From Minisyncoccota bacterium (GTDB taxonomy: Bacteria > Patescibacteria > Microgenomatia > UBA1400 > PJMF01), in assembly GCA_012515515.1 (NCBI GenBank), contig JAAYYE010000013.1:1-64000 (forward strand): 64,000 nucleotides of DNA. Reading direction: 5' to 3'. Position 1 is the first letter of the stretch, and every line of letters starts with the position of its first letter. Shown here piece after piece: positions 34,653 to 42,494 of this stretch. Under the pieces are notes generated by a model. That model saw only the letters and a program-made list of their open reading frames with translations, searched no databases and was not told the DNA's origin. A program made the translations under genes and the position numbers.

Positions 34653-36838
34653 AGACCAAGCTTTTTATTTTCTGGAATTGCTTGTTCTTCTTTTTCTAAT
34701 TCTTCCTCTTCAATTTTTCGATCTTCAGCTTCTATATATCCAGCGCCTAGCTCTTCAATTTTTCGATCTTCAGCTTCTATATATCCAGCACCTAGATCTT
34801 CAGTTTCTATATACCCAGCGCCCAGATCTTCGGTTTCTAGGTCACTTGCTTTTCTTACTTCTTGGTCTTCTGTTTTTTCTACCTCAACTGGATCGTTTGA
34901 CTGAGCTTTTTTATCTTTAACTTGTTTTTGCTTTTGTTTCGGGTTATGGCTTAAACCGAGAGTGATAAAAACGATGGCAATAATAATCAGCAGGCCAGCT
35001 AAAGCTAAATATTGCCAATTAAAACGACTAGAAAATTGAGCAAAAGCAGCAGAAAAACCACCCGACGCTTGGTTTTGCTCTGTTTCTTCTTCAGCAATTG
35101 TTGGGCTTGGGTCGGGGCTCTGTACTTCTTCAACATTTTCACTTTCTGAATTTTCTGAGCCAGTTTCAGTTTCTGTTTCATCAACAATAACTGCAACAGT
35201 GGGTGAAACACTTGGACTTACTTCAATGCTTGGCTGAGGTTCTGTAGGGACTACGGTTGCTTGTGCAGTCGGCTGAGGGCTTGGTTTAATATCAGTGCTG
35301 TCACAAGTGGCACTTTCTGGATTACTGGCTAAACGACAACGACCCTGATAGCAACGGTAGTCGGCCATACAATCACGATTGGTGTTGCAACCGTGGTTAC
35401 AGGCATAAGTGGTGATGTCATAAGCTTCGCTAGGTAAAAATGGGCCTTTGATAATATAAGAGGCATCGCTGACTTGCGTGCTCACGCCTGCCACTCTGCC
35501 CAAACTTAAAGTATCACTAACTAAGTCGGCATTAAAACACCATGGGCTATCTGGATTGCTTTCTAAACGGCATTGGCTGTTGATGCAGGCGAGACCAGGC
35601 GCACAACTGGAACCCTGCTGAGTCTGAACACAAGTATCTTGACAGTTAAGATTTTGACTAGCATTAGCTACGCAATAATTAAGATAGAGTTTAGGCCCTA
35701 ACACAAATTGCTCCGCTTGGTCGTTATATAGGCGAAAATAATAGTTTTGATCGGCTTCAAAGCTAAGGATTTGTCCTTTTATGTCCTGGGAAAAACCAGT
35801 TAGTCTCGTTAGATCGATAATAGTATAAGGACCAACTTTTTGCGCCTTTTTAATTGATTTTTGGTAATAATCAGTAAACTGATGATCAAGACTCACGTCT
35901 AGCCAAGCAAAACCATCATATTTTTCTGTATTCCAGACTAAATAAAATTTTTCTCCAGAATTAGGACCAGCTAAACAAGGGGCGAAATAGTGGAGGAAAA
36001 AATCACTTGCTGCTGCTAAAGAGATGTTGTTAGCTTCAACTTTATTGGTTAGACATTGTTGGCTCAGAGGTTCAAGAGTTTCCTGCTGGTGCCAGTGACA
36101 ATTGAGTGGGGCTACTTGGTAATTGCGAGTTTGCCAAAAGTTTTGACAGTCACTCCAATCATCATAAACATAGCGACATTGGGCAAAATCAATGCCGTTA
36201 TCACTAATATAGTAATTAAACTGATTGACACCCGGGTGTTGCAGAATATTTTGCGCAGTGTCGTGGGCAATAGCCTGACTAGTAGTTGTGAGTTCTAAGT
36301 TCACCGCTCCTTCTTTTAGGGGAGTAAACTCAATACTAGCAATCGAAGTTGATAAATTATGACTGGTAAAGGGCTTGTCTGTTTCTTGGCTAATCAATAA
36401 CAAGGTGAGCAGATAGCAATCAGCTTGATCTTCACATTCTGTTTGTTGCAGACTGCTTTGAACCAGTTTTAAGCCCTGATCTTGAGGGGGAATAATTTTT
36501 ACATCATCTACTTGCCACAACCCAGGATCAGTTTTTAGCAGCAAATTAAGTTCCAAAGCGTCAACAAAGTGATTAAAAGTATTGACTTGGAGTTCAAGCC
36601 GACTTGTTTCTCCAACTTGAAAAAAGCTTTGGCTAAAAGGATAGGTATTAAAATCAACTCTTTTTTTAATTTCTTGAGCTTGTTTACGGGTATCTAGGCT
36701 TTCATCAACAGACTGCAAGAAAATTAAGCCAAAAAGAGTGGCACTGAGAATAAAAATGAGCAGTAATACGCCAAAAACAAAAAAGGCATAAGACCAAAAG
36801 GGTTTTTTTCTTGATTTTTGTAAAAAATTGCTTTCCAT
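34649..36838 (-). CDS. Membrane protein with cohesin-like domain and Cys-rich modules, cotranscribed with secE
   Basis: 729 aa. N-terminal membrane helix at about 15-40. The exported region at about 50-200 resembles a cohesin fold (FFQVGETSRLELQVNT, later STSIASIEFTPLKEGAVNLEL). Two disulphide-rich segments follow (CVQTQQGSSCAPGLACINSQC and CNTNRDCMADYRCYQGRC), then a Pro/Thr/Ser/Glu-rich spacer, a second membrane helix at about 610-632 and a Glu-rich cytoplasmic tail with repeats (DLGAGYIE). The upstream neighbour encodes dockerin repeats, suggesting a cohesin-dockerin pair at the cell surface. The cohesin call is from pattern only. The gene ends overlapping secE. Confidence 0.7.
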   Translation of the reverse strand: MESNFLQKSRKKPFWSYAFFVFGVLLLIFILSATLFGLIFLQSVDESLDTRKQAQEIKKRVDFNTYPFSQSFFQVGETSRLELQVNTFNHFVDALELNLLLKTDPGLWQVDDVKIIPPQDQGLKLVQSSLQQTECEDQADCYLLTLLLISQETDKPFTSHNLSTSIASIEFTPLKEGAVNLELTTTSQAIAHDTAQNILQHPGVNQFNYYISDNGIDFAQCRYVYDDWSDCQNFWQTRNYQVAPLNCHWHQQETLEPLSQQCLTNKVEANNISLAAASDFFLHYFAPCLAGPNSGEKFYLVWNTEKYDGFAWLDVSLDHQFTDYYQKSIKKAQKVGPYTIIDLTRLTGFSQDIKGQILSFEADQNYYFRLYNDQAEQFVLGPKLYLNYCVANASQNLNCQDTCVQTQQGSSCAPGLACINSQCRLESNPDSPWCFNADLVSDTLSLGRVAGVSTQVSDASYIIKGPFLPSEAYDITTYACNHGCNTNRDCMADYRCYQGRCRLASNPESATCDSTDIKPSPQPTAQATVVPTEPQPSIEVSPSVSPTVAVIVDETETETGSENSESENVEEVQSPDPSPTIAEEETEQNQASGGFSAAFAQFSSRFNWQYLALAGLLIIIAIVFITLGLSHNPKQKQKQVKDKKAQSNDPVEVEKTEDQEVRKASDLETEDLGAGYIETEDLGAGYIEAEDRKIEELGAGYIEAEDRKIEEEELEKEEQAIPENKKLGL
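34706..34825. repeat. Tandem 45-nt and 30-nt coding repeats
   Basis: Units 34706-34750 and 34751-34795 differ at one base; a shortened 30-nt unit follows at 34796-34825. All are in frame and encode the DLGAGYIE-type repeats at the C-terminus of the 729-aa protein. Confidence 0.8.
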
Positions 36839-36879
36839 ATTGCTCTTTGATTGTTCTTTATTGCTCTTTATTTTTTTGC

Positions 36880-37275
36880 TTAATTTGATTCTTGTGACTC
36901 AATAATATGTGTCAAAATTGCGTAATCTTTAGCGTCAACGCGACCATCTTGGTTTAAATCAGCCTTTAAACTTTCGCTATCGATGGCTAAAAAAGCCTCT
37001 TCCATGGTCTGAACATCTGCTTGATTAATTTCTTGGTCTTGATTTAAATCAGCTCTGCTCAGCAAATCATCATTAATCTCTAGGTCAACAGCGCTATTTA
37101 TCTCTGAATTTTTAATTTCTTGCCATTTTTGCCAACGCAACTGCTGTTGTTTAGTAACAAAGTGTTTGCAAGTTAGCCCAGCAAAAAAGATGACTAAAAA
37201 CAGCAGGAAAACAATTTCAGGCCAATCCATTTTTTTGATATATTTTGGATAAGATCTAGTATTTTTAGCCATCAA
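36880..37275 (-). CDS. Membrane-anchored dockerin-like protein
   Basis: 131 aa. One N-terminal membrane helix (about 20-38). The C-terminal half carries two dockerin-type calcium loops: ADLNQDQEINQADVQTM (about 73-89) and ADLNQDGRVDAKDYAILTHI (about 102-121). Both have D/N at the loop positions expected for Ca2+. Dockerins bind cohesins; the next gene downstream has a cohesin-like domain. Divergent from galU. Confidence 0.85.
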   Translation of the reverse strand: MMAKNTRSYPKYIKKMDWPEIVFLLFLVIFFAGLTCKHFVTKQQQLRWQKWQEIKNSEINSAVDLEINDDLLSRADLNQDQEINQADVQTMEEAFLAIDSESLKADLNQDGRVDAKDYAILTHIIESQESN

Positions 37276-37339
37276 TCTAGCATACTAAATTTACAGGGTA
37301 GAGGTCAAGTGCCAAGGGGATTTTTATTGGTGAATATGT

Positions 37340-37345
37340 TATACT
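37340..37345 (+). promoter_or_regulatory. Extended -10 box of galU
   Basis: TGTTATACT ends 10 nt before the ATG at 37356. Confidence 0.45.
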
Positions 37346-37355
37346 CTTTGACATT

Positions 37356-38264
37356 ATGAGCGAAAAAAAAGTCCGAAAAGCTATTATTGCAGATGCTGGC
37401 TTTGCCAGTCGTTATCTGCCAATTACTAAAACTATTCCTAAAGCAATGTTACCTTTGGGCAATCGACCAATTATGCAACTGGTCATTGAAGAATGTATCG
37501 AAGCGGGGATTGAAGAAATTATTGTGGTAGCCACCCCAGAAGGTAAACCAATTTACGAAGATTATTTCAACAACAATGTTAATCGCATTCGTAAACAGCT
37601 CGATGTTCAGGGTAAAGCTGATCGTTATGTTCCAGTTCAAGAAGTCTTGAACTTTCCCAAAATGCTGGTGATCACTCAAGATCCAAGCTTGCCCTATGGC
37701 AATGGCTCACCCTTTGCTAGTGCTAAAAATTTTGTCGAAAATGAGGAGGCTTTTTTAGCTTTTTATAGTGATGATGTTGTTTTTGGTAAGCCTGGTGATG
37801 CCAAAACTTTGCTGGAGGCCTATCAACAAAATCCAGACGCCGATGCCATCATCATGGTTAAAGAAATTCTTGGTGATGAAATAGCTAAATATGCGGCCGT
37901 ATCATTAAAAAATGGTCAATATCAAGAAGGAAAGCCCAATATTTTAGCTAATATTGTCGAAAAACCAGATCCAGCTAAAGCGCCTACCCATCTCGCTTCT
38001 TATGGTCGCTATTTGTTTACGCAAAAAATCTTTGATTTTCTAGCAGCACAAAATACGGGGAAAGATGATGAGCTATGGACATCTGACGCAATTGGTCGGT
38101 TAAATCAAACAGGAGCCAAAGTCCTAGTGCAGAAATCTAAAGGGGAGTGGATGACCACTGGTGATCCAGAAAATTATTTTAAAGCACATCTTAAATTTGT
38201 AGTCGAACAAGAGAAATATGGGAGCAAAATTAAGACTTGGTTAAAAGAATTCGAGGGCAAGTAG
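37356..38264 (+). CDS. galU: UTP-glucose-1-phosphate uridylyltransferase
   Basis: 302 aa. Makes UDP-glucose for surface glycans. Matches GalU throughout: KTIPKAMLPLGNRPIMQLV (catalytic Lys region), EEIIVVATPEGKPIYEDYF, VTQDPSLPYGNGSPF-like IT..., FLAFYSDDVVFG, and the end GEWMTTGDPENYFKAHL. The nucleotide loop normally GxGTR reads GFASR, an unusual change. Stands alone, divergent from the dockerin gene. Confidence 0.93.
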   Translation: MSEKKVRKAIIADAGFASRYLPITKTIPKAMLPLGNRPIMQLVIEECIEAGIEEIIVVATPEGKPIYEDYFNNNVNRIRKQLDVQGKADRYVPVQEVLNFPKMLVITQDPSLPYGNGSPFASAKNFVENEEAFLAFYSDDVVFGKPGDAKTLLEAYQQNPDADAIIMVKEILGDEIAKYAAVSLKNGQYQEGKPNILANIVEKPDPAKAPTHLASYGRYLFTQKIFDFLAAQNTGKDDELWTSDAIGRLNQTGAKVLVQKSKGEWMTTGDPENYFKAHLKFVVEQEKYGSKIKTWLKEFEGK

Positions 38265-38503
38265 ATTAGGCAAGCAGATTAAAATTAGATTAAAATCGCG
38301 TTTTCTAGATCAAAATAAACAGCAAACGCTCAATTTTGTTAAAAAAAGCTTATTAAAAAAAGCTCTCTCGAGCCAATAAAAATTTGCTTAAAAAAAAGGC
38401 TTTTTGAGCCAATACTCCATTTTAGCAAATTTTTGCTCTTTGCAACAGCTGTTCTTTTCTTCTTAAACTTTTTACAATCAATTTAGATCTTGAATTGTTC
38501 TTT
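38265..38503. other. AT-rich spacer with two GGCT/AGCC hairpins after galU
   Basis: Two similar small hairpins with A-rich flanks (about 38358-38380 and 38398-38416, cores GGCTC...GAGCC-like) may help terminate galU. No gene seen. Confidence 0.45.
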
Positions 38504-38662
38504 AAAATCCACCTTCTTCTGCAGGGAGCTATAGCATTTTTTCCTCAACAGCTTTTCTATGGGCTGATGGGTTGTAAAGTTTTTCCGTGGAAAAATTTTC
38601 GCCTTGCCCACCTGGTTATCCAGGGGAAAGACGCTGGCTTCTTGCACAAGTGGGTGGATTTT
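38504..38662. ncRNA. Candidate structured RNA of about 160 nt, strand uncertain
   Basis: The ends are exact complements: AAAATCCACC (38504-38513) and GGTGGATTTT (38653-38662). Between them lie further stems: CAGC/GCTG near 38549-38567, a 9-bp AAGTTTTTC/GAAAAATTT hairpin near 38577-38599, and CCTGG/CCAGG with a TTAT loop near 38620-38633. The segment is richer in GC than the surrounding spacer. The overall outline resembles a 6S-like RNA. I could not match SRP RNA, tmRNA or RNase P motifs. Confidence 0.4.
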
Positions 38663-38756
38663 GTGTTTTTCTGAGTAGGGCTATATTTTTTGAGTTTTTT
38701 CAATATAATAATGAGGCATTGTTTGGCTAAGTGTAGATTTGTTAGTTTAACCACTA

Positions 38757-38832
38757 GCCTTTGTAGCTCAGTCGGTAGAGCGCAGTCTTGGTAAGACTGA
38801 GGTCTCGGGTTCGATCCCCGACAAAGGCTCCA
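38757..38832 (+). tRNA. tRNA-Thr(GGT)
   Basis: Acceptor GCCTTTG/CAAAGGC, anticodon stem CAGTC/GACTG with loop TTGGTAA, T-arm CGGGTTCGATCCCCG. The CCA end is encoded (38830-38832). Confidence 0.95.
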
Positions 38833-38902
38833 AACTACAGGCCACTAAATTATTAAAAGAATAATTTAAATAACAATTTAACAAGAGAACTTAATAAAAC
38901 GC

Positions 38903-38984
38903 GCCAGGATACTCAAGCGGTCAACGAGGGCAGTCTGTAAAACTGCTGGCTTAGCCTACGTAGGTTCGAGTCCTACTCCTGGCA
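38903..38984 (+). tRNA. tRNA-Tyr(GTA)
   Basis: Acceptor GCCAGGA/TCCTGGC, anticodon stem GCAGT/ACTGC with loop CTGTAAA, long variable arm as in class II tRNA-Tyr. CCA is not fully encoded (ACCG follows). Confidence 0.94.
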
Positions 38985-38988
38985 CCGC

Positions 38989-39062
38989 GCCCCCCTAGCT
39001 CAACTGGTTAGAGCACCTGTTTTGTAAACAGGAGGTTCAGGGTTCGAGTCCCTGGGGTGGCT
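38989..39062 (+). tRNA. tRNA-Thr(TGT)
   Basis: Acceptor GCCCCCC/GGGTGGC with a C-U mismatch at pair 4-69, anticodon stem CCTGT/ACAGG with loop TTTGTAA, T-arm CAGGG/CCCTG. It begins 5 nt after tRNA-Tyr. Confidence 0.92.
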
Positions 39063-39071
39063 CACTAGCAT

Positions 39072-39836
39072 ATGCTGACATTTTCACTAAAAAATCTTAA
39101 TATTTTTATTAGTCAACGTGCCGATGGTGATTTTCGCCAAACTCAAACTGTTGAGCAATTTCTAGCAAGCCGGCAGTTGGTAGCTGCTGAAGATCAATTT
39201 GTTCATTTGCAATTAGATAATAAAGATCAAGTGCTTGTTTTAGATGCCAAGCAAGTAAAAAGTAAGCAGACGAGTCTTTTACTCACAGGTGATGCTATTT
39301 TAAGTCATTGGCAAAGAGGGGATAGGCAAGCAAATAAAACCCTAATTAGCATGGTCTTAGGTGACTGTTTTCCCTTAATATTTTTTGATCAAAAAAGCAA
39401 AAATATGGCGATGATTCACGCTGGTTGGGAACCATTATATTTAAATATCTTAGACCAAGTTTGGCAGCAAATGTTGGGCTTGTGGCAAACAAAAGCAGAG
39501 CATCTTCTAGTTTTCTTAGGTCCAGGAATTAGAGCTAAATCATATTTGGTCGAAAAAGAACCACGCCAAAGTCAGGATCCTTCTTGGAAAAAATATATTA
39601 AAAAACAGCCAGATACGGGATTGTGGCAAATTGATTTACCAGCTTTTATCAAAAATCAATTGTTTGAAACATATAAACTGCCTAAACAGCAATTAATTGA
39701 TTGTCAATTAGATACCTACGCCTTGCCAAAAGAGTTCTTTTCATATCGCCGTAGCCAAGAGTTGCTTGCTGTGGGCAATAAAAAAGCTGCTCAATCGGCC
39801 AATGGTCGCTTTTTTGTCAGCTGTCGGTTGCTGTAG
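39072..39836 (+). CDS. pgeF: Laccase-domain/PgeF-type purine nucleoside or muropeptide-editing enzyme
   Basis: 254 aa. YfiH/YlmD family, one-domain multicopper-laccase-like fold reported to act on purine nucleosides or to edit peptidoglycan precursors. The metal/catalytic motifs are recognisable but altered: GDCFPLIFFD for ADCxPVLL, IHAGWEPLYLNI for HAGWRG, and FLGPGIRAKSYLVEKE. The second catalytic His/Cys region at the end is shorter than normal. It starts 9 nt after tRNA-Thr(TGT), so it is cotranscribed with the tRNAs. Confidence 0.85.
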   Translation: MLTFSLKNLNIFISQRADGDFRQTQTVEQFLASRQLVAAEDQFVHLQLDNKDQVLVLDAKQVKSKQTSLLLTGDAILSHWQRGDRQANKTLISMVLGDCFPLIFFDQKSKNMAMIHAGWEPLYLNILDQVWQQMLGLWQTKAEHLLVFLGPGIRAKSYLVEKEPRQSQDPSWKKYIKKQPDTGLWQIDLPAFIKNQLFETYKLPKQQLIDCQLDTYALPKEFFSYRRSQELLAVGNKKAAQSANGRFFVSCRLL

Positions 39837-39985
39837 TGAAACACTTGGCCTAATAAAAATAGCTACTTTAGTGTGGCGAAAACATCAGTCGCTTTTCACT
39901 TCTACAGCTTTTGTGCTAAAATACTGCCTTGTTATCGCACACTTAAATACTTAAAAAACTTAAAAACTTAAACTAAAAAGGAAAC

Positions 39986-40189
39986 ATGGCAAAAGCAAAA
40001 AAAGGCCCTCGACAGCCAATAGGTCTACAATGCAGCGTTTGTAAGGCATTTGGTTACGTGAGCACCTACAATAAAAACAACGAATTACTAAAAAAACAGA
40101 CCAGTGGTGAAAGTATTTTTCCCATCAATAAATATTGTAAAGTTTGTCGTAAAAGAACTCCTCATCGTTTGATGAAAAAACTCAAGTAA
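39986..40189 (+). CDS. rpmG: Ribosomal protein L33
   Basis: 67 aa. Zinc-type L33 with CSVC and CKVC pairs, YVSTYNKNN and a basic end (RTPHRLMKKLK). AAAAAGGAAAC precedes the ATG. A -10 box TAAAAT about 65 nt upstream indicates its own promoter. Together with the tRNA-Thr/Tyr/Thr group it recalls the ancestral tRNA-tuf-rpmG-secE-nusG order. Confidence 0.95.
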   Translation: MAKAKKGPRQPIGLQCSVCKAFGYVSTYNKNNELLKKQTSGESIFPINKYCKVCRKRTPHRLMKKLK

Positions 40190-40213
40190 GCTGATTTGAG
40201 CAGCTAGTTTTTT
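40189..40213 (+). terminator. Weak terminator of rpmG
   Basis: 5-bp stem AGCTG/CAGCT with a 7-nt loop, then AG and T6. Confidence 0.5.
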
Positions 40214-40276
40214 CAATAAAATAAAGGGCTAATTTTTGTAAAATAAGCGATTTTTTTAATGTTTGCTTAAATTTTC

Positions 40277-40879
40277 TCAATCATTATTAAAAACTTTGAG
40301 CAAATTACTGTTTTCTCCATCTTCAAGTAGAAAATGTTTGAACAAGCCGAATTTTTTTAAATGGTTAGGATTGTATTTGTCGAAGTGAATGGAGAAGATG
40401 TCGCGACCTGCAACTTGATCATAGGCAAGATGAATGTGGCCGATGCGTAATGACTTAAGGTGATTACCGCTCGTAGCAATAAAGCGCGCTAAAATTTGTC
40501 GAGGTTGCCAATTTTGTAGTAATTTTTTCTTCTCTTGGTAAACTTGCGCAAAAGGTCCAGCGCTTAACCAATCTTCAATTTCAACATTAAATACCCCCCT
40601 AGGGTATTTTTGACGGAGATAAATTGATAATAATAAAGAATTTTTAGTCTTAAAATTGGCTAATTCCCAAAATTTCTGAAAGAAAACCTCTTTTTTTAAT
40701 CTATCCAATTCTTTTTCAAGAGCTTGTTTCAGAAATTGATAGGCACCCGCTACATCACGAAAGGGTAGGTCGAGTGGCATAACTGTTTGCACCTTCTGTT
40801 CAGGGAATTGGCGACAAATTATTAGTTGGTAGCTTTGTTCTTCTTGATCAAAAAAACAATAATAACGATTTAGAGTCAT
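40277..40879 (-). CDS. Unknown protein coupled to a GT-B glycosyltransferase
   Basis: 200 aa, soluble, no signal peptide or membrane segment. Rich in aromatic and basic residues; no family recognised. Its start overlaps the stop of the glycosyltransferase gene by 4 nt (ATGA), so the two are co-translated and probably act together. A modifying or accessory partner for the transferase is the simplest guess. Confidence 0.7.
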   Translation of the reverse strand: MTLNRYYCFFDQEEQSYQLIICRQFPEQKVQTVMPLDLPFRDVAGAYQFLKQALEKELDRLKKEVFFQKFWELANFKTKNSLLLSIYLRQKYPRGVFNVEIEDWLSAGPFAQVYQEKKKLLQNWQPRQILARFIATSGNHLKSLRIGHIHLAYDQVAGRDIFSIHFDKYNPNHLKKFGLFKHFLLEDGENSNLLKVFNND

Positions 40880-42333
40880 ACTTGTTTACTAGTTTTGAGG
40901 ATATTAATCGCGCCTTGATAATAGGAGAGAGGCAACTGTTGCGTATTAAGCATCGCTTGCGCAATCCAAGACATTTGATTGGCCTCATCATCTGTTAATT
41001 GAGGCAGTGGCCTAACACTACTGGTTGGTACGCGGTTGTGAATACTGTGTGAACTCTGTTTTTGACTGAGAGCAATCAATTGCTCAACAATATGATCAGT
41101 ATCAGCTTTTTGACAAATACCAAATTTTTCAAAAACTCGGCGAACATTGTGTTCCCATTCTCCCCATTCTTTCATGCTTAGCAAGGCCGCTCCAGATAAA
41201 GCCGCATCATAAGCCATGTCTCCAGAAGGCTTACTGATAAATAAATCTGCCCAAGAAAAGCCATAACGAATTAGTAATTCATTAGCATCGATAATTTGTG
41301 GATGATAAATAATGTGAAATTTAACATTATTTTTGAATTGACGCTGCGCCATATTTAGCTCACCAGCTTGGCTAAAATCAGCAGGGTCGTAAGGACTAAT
41401 TAAGTGATGCTTAATTTGATGTTTTTTAGCTAGATTAATGGCCATGCGCTGGTGATCAAAGTGAGTACCAGCATAATAAATTATTTCCAATTTTGGACAA
41501 TTTGCCTCTGGATTTTTGAGTGCAGGTAAGAGTTGATCAAGAATTTTGTGAATTTCTTGCTTATTGGTGCCCAAACCGCCAGTAGTAATGAGAATTCTTA
41601 AAGCTCGGTCATTGTTCCAAGGCTTTTTCTTTTTGGCGGCGGCGAGGGTGCGAGGATCAACCGGGGGGCCGGTCACCACCACTTTATTTTCGATTTGATC
41701 GGCAGGGATTTTAATATTTTCCGCCGCCGCCACCCTAAAAAATTCCTCTTTTGTTTCTTGGTCAAAAACCATAAAGCGCATATTACTTTTGGCCGCGTTT
41801 ATTACATAATCGCTGCGCACGTGCGGATCGGTAATCATTTGCCAGACTGTTTTGCCATTTTCAGCCAAAATGTTGCCAGTGGCAATATGAAAAGACAAGA
41901 TAGGTCGCTCAATATTTTGACTTAAAAACTTGGTGGCTGGCGTGATATTTTCTAAAATGGGTAGTTTGGAGCGAGCAAAACGATCCACTAAGTCTTTGAG
42001 AACTTTTAATAGTGGCTGACGGGCAATAGTCTTGCCAACGTTGTCGGTTAATTTAATAGATTTCCAATCTGCTTGTTTAACGTGATTGGTGGGATCGACT
42101 AGCCAGGCTTTTGTGGCATCGATTTTATTGCCCCAAGCGGACACTGCAACAGCCAGAGCCATCGAGTAGTGCGCTCGAGAAAAAACAATATCTTGGATTT
42201 GGTCGTCTTCTTTTTCGCCATGAAAACCCTTGAGGTCTTCTTTAAAAGTAGCCGAAACGGTAATGATTGGCGTGGCAGTGTTTTCTAATAATTTTTTATC
42301 CTGATAGAGTAGGGTAAAAGCGTCTTTTTGCAT
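40876..42333 (-). CDS. GT-B fold glycosyltransferase (MurG/MGDG synthase-like)
   Basis: 485 aa. N-terminal domain at about 120-260 contains SFHIATGNILA, TDPHVRSDYVINAA and VVVTGPPVDPR, the acceptor-domain pattern of GT28 and diacylglycerol glycosyltransferases. The C-terminal domain has LRILITTGGLGTN (donor-domain first strand) and the nucleotide-sugar signature DLFISKPSGDMAYDAALSG followed by E..HN. The usual Gly-rich acceptor loop at the very N-terminus is replaced by about 60 unrelated residues. Likely makes a glycolipid or modifies a wall precursor on the inner face of the membrane. Confidence 0.82.
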   Translation of the reverse strand: MQKDAFTLLYQDKKLLENTATPIITVSATFKEDLKGFHGEKEDDQIQDIVFSRAHYSMALAVAVSAWGNKIDATKAWLVDPTNHVKQADWKSIKLTDNVGKTIARQPLLKVLKDLVDRFARSKLPILENITPATKFLSQNIERPILSFHIATGNILAENGKTVWQMITDPHVRSDYVINAAKSNMRFMVFDQETKEEFFRVAAAENIKIPADQIENKVVVTGPPVDPRTLAAAKKKKPWNNDRALRILITTGGLGTNKQEIHKILDQLLPALKNPEANCPKLEIIYYAGTHFDHQRMAINLAKKHQIKHHLISPYDPADFSQAGELNMAQRQFKNNVKFHIIYHPQIIDANELLIRYGFSWADLFISKPSGDMAYDAALSGAALLSMKEWGEWEHNVRRVFEKFGICQKADTDHIVEQLIALSQKQSSHSIHNRVPTSSVRPLPQLTDDEANQMSWIAQAMLNTQQLPLSYYQGAINILKTSKQV

Positions 42334-42443
42334 GCATTAAGCCTAACAGCTTTTTATTAAGTGCGCTAGAGTAAGTTTGAAACGGCAGTGTTTTTGCAAA
42401 TAATTATTATCCTTGCCAGTTTTGGGTTTTTTCCGCTTTTTAT

Positions 42444-42452
42444 GTTAAAATA
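42444..42452 (+). promoter_or_regulatory. Extended -10 promoter of the 309-aa unknown gene
   Basis: TGTTAAAAT, with a leader of about 36 nt carrying AAAGGTG before the ATG at 42495. Confidence 0.5.
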
Positions 42453-42494
42453 CTCTAGCAAAAAAAATAACAAGTATTAAAGGTGTTTGATAGC

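Noticed and set aside
38557..38754. 65-codon minus-strand ORF upstream of tRNA-Thr
   Set aside because: It overlaps the symmetrical candidate RNA, has no ribosome-binding site, and its composition does not look coding.
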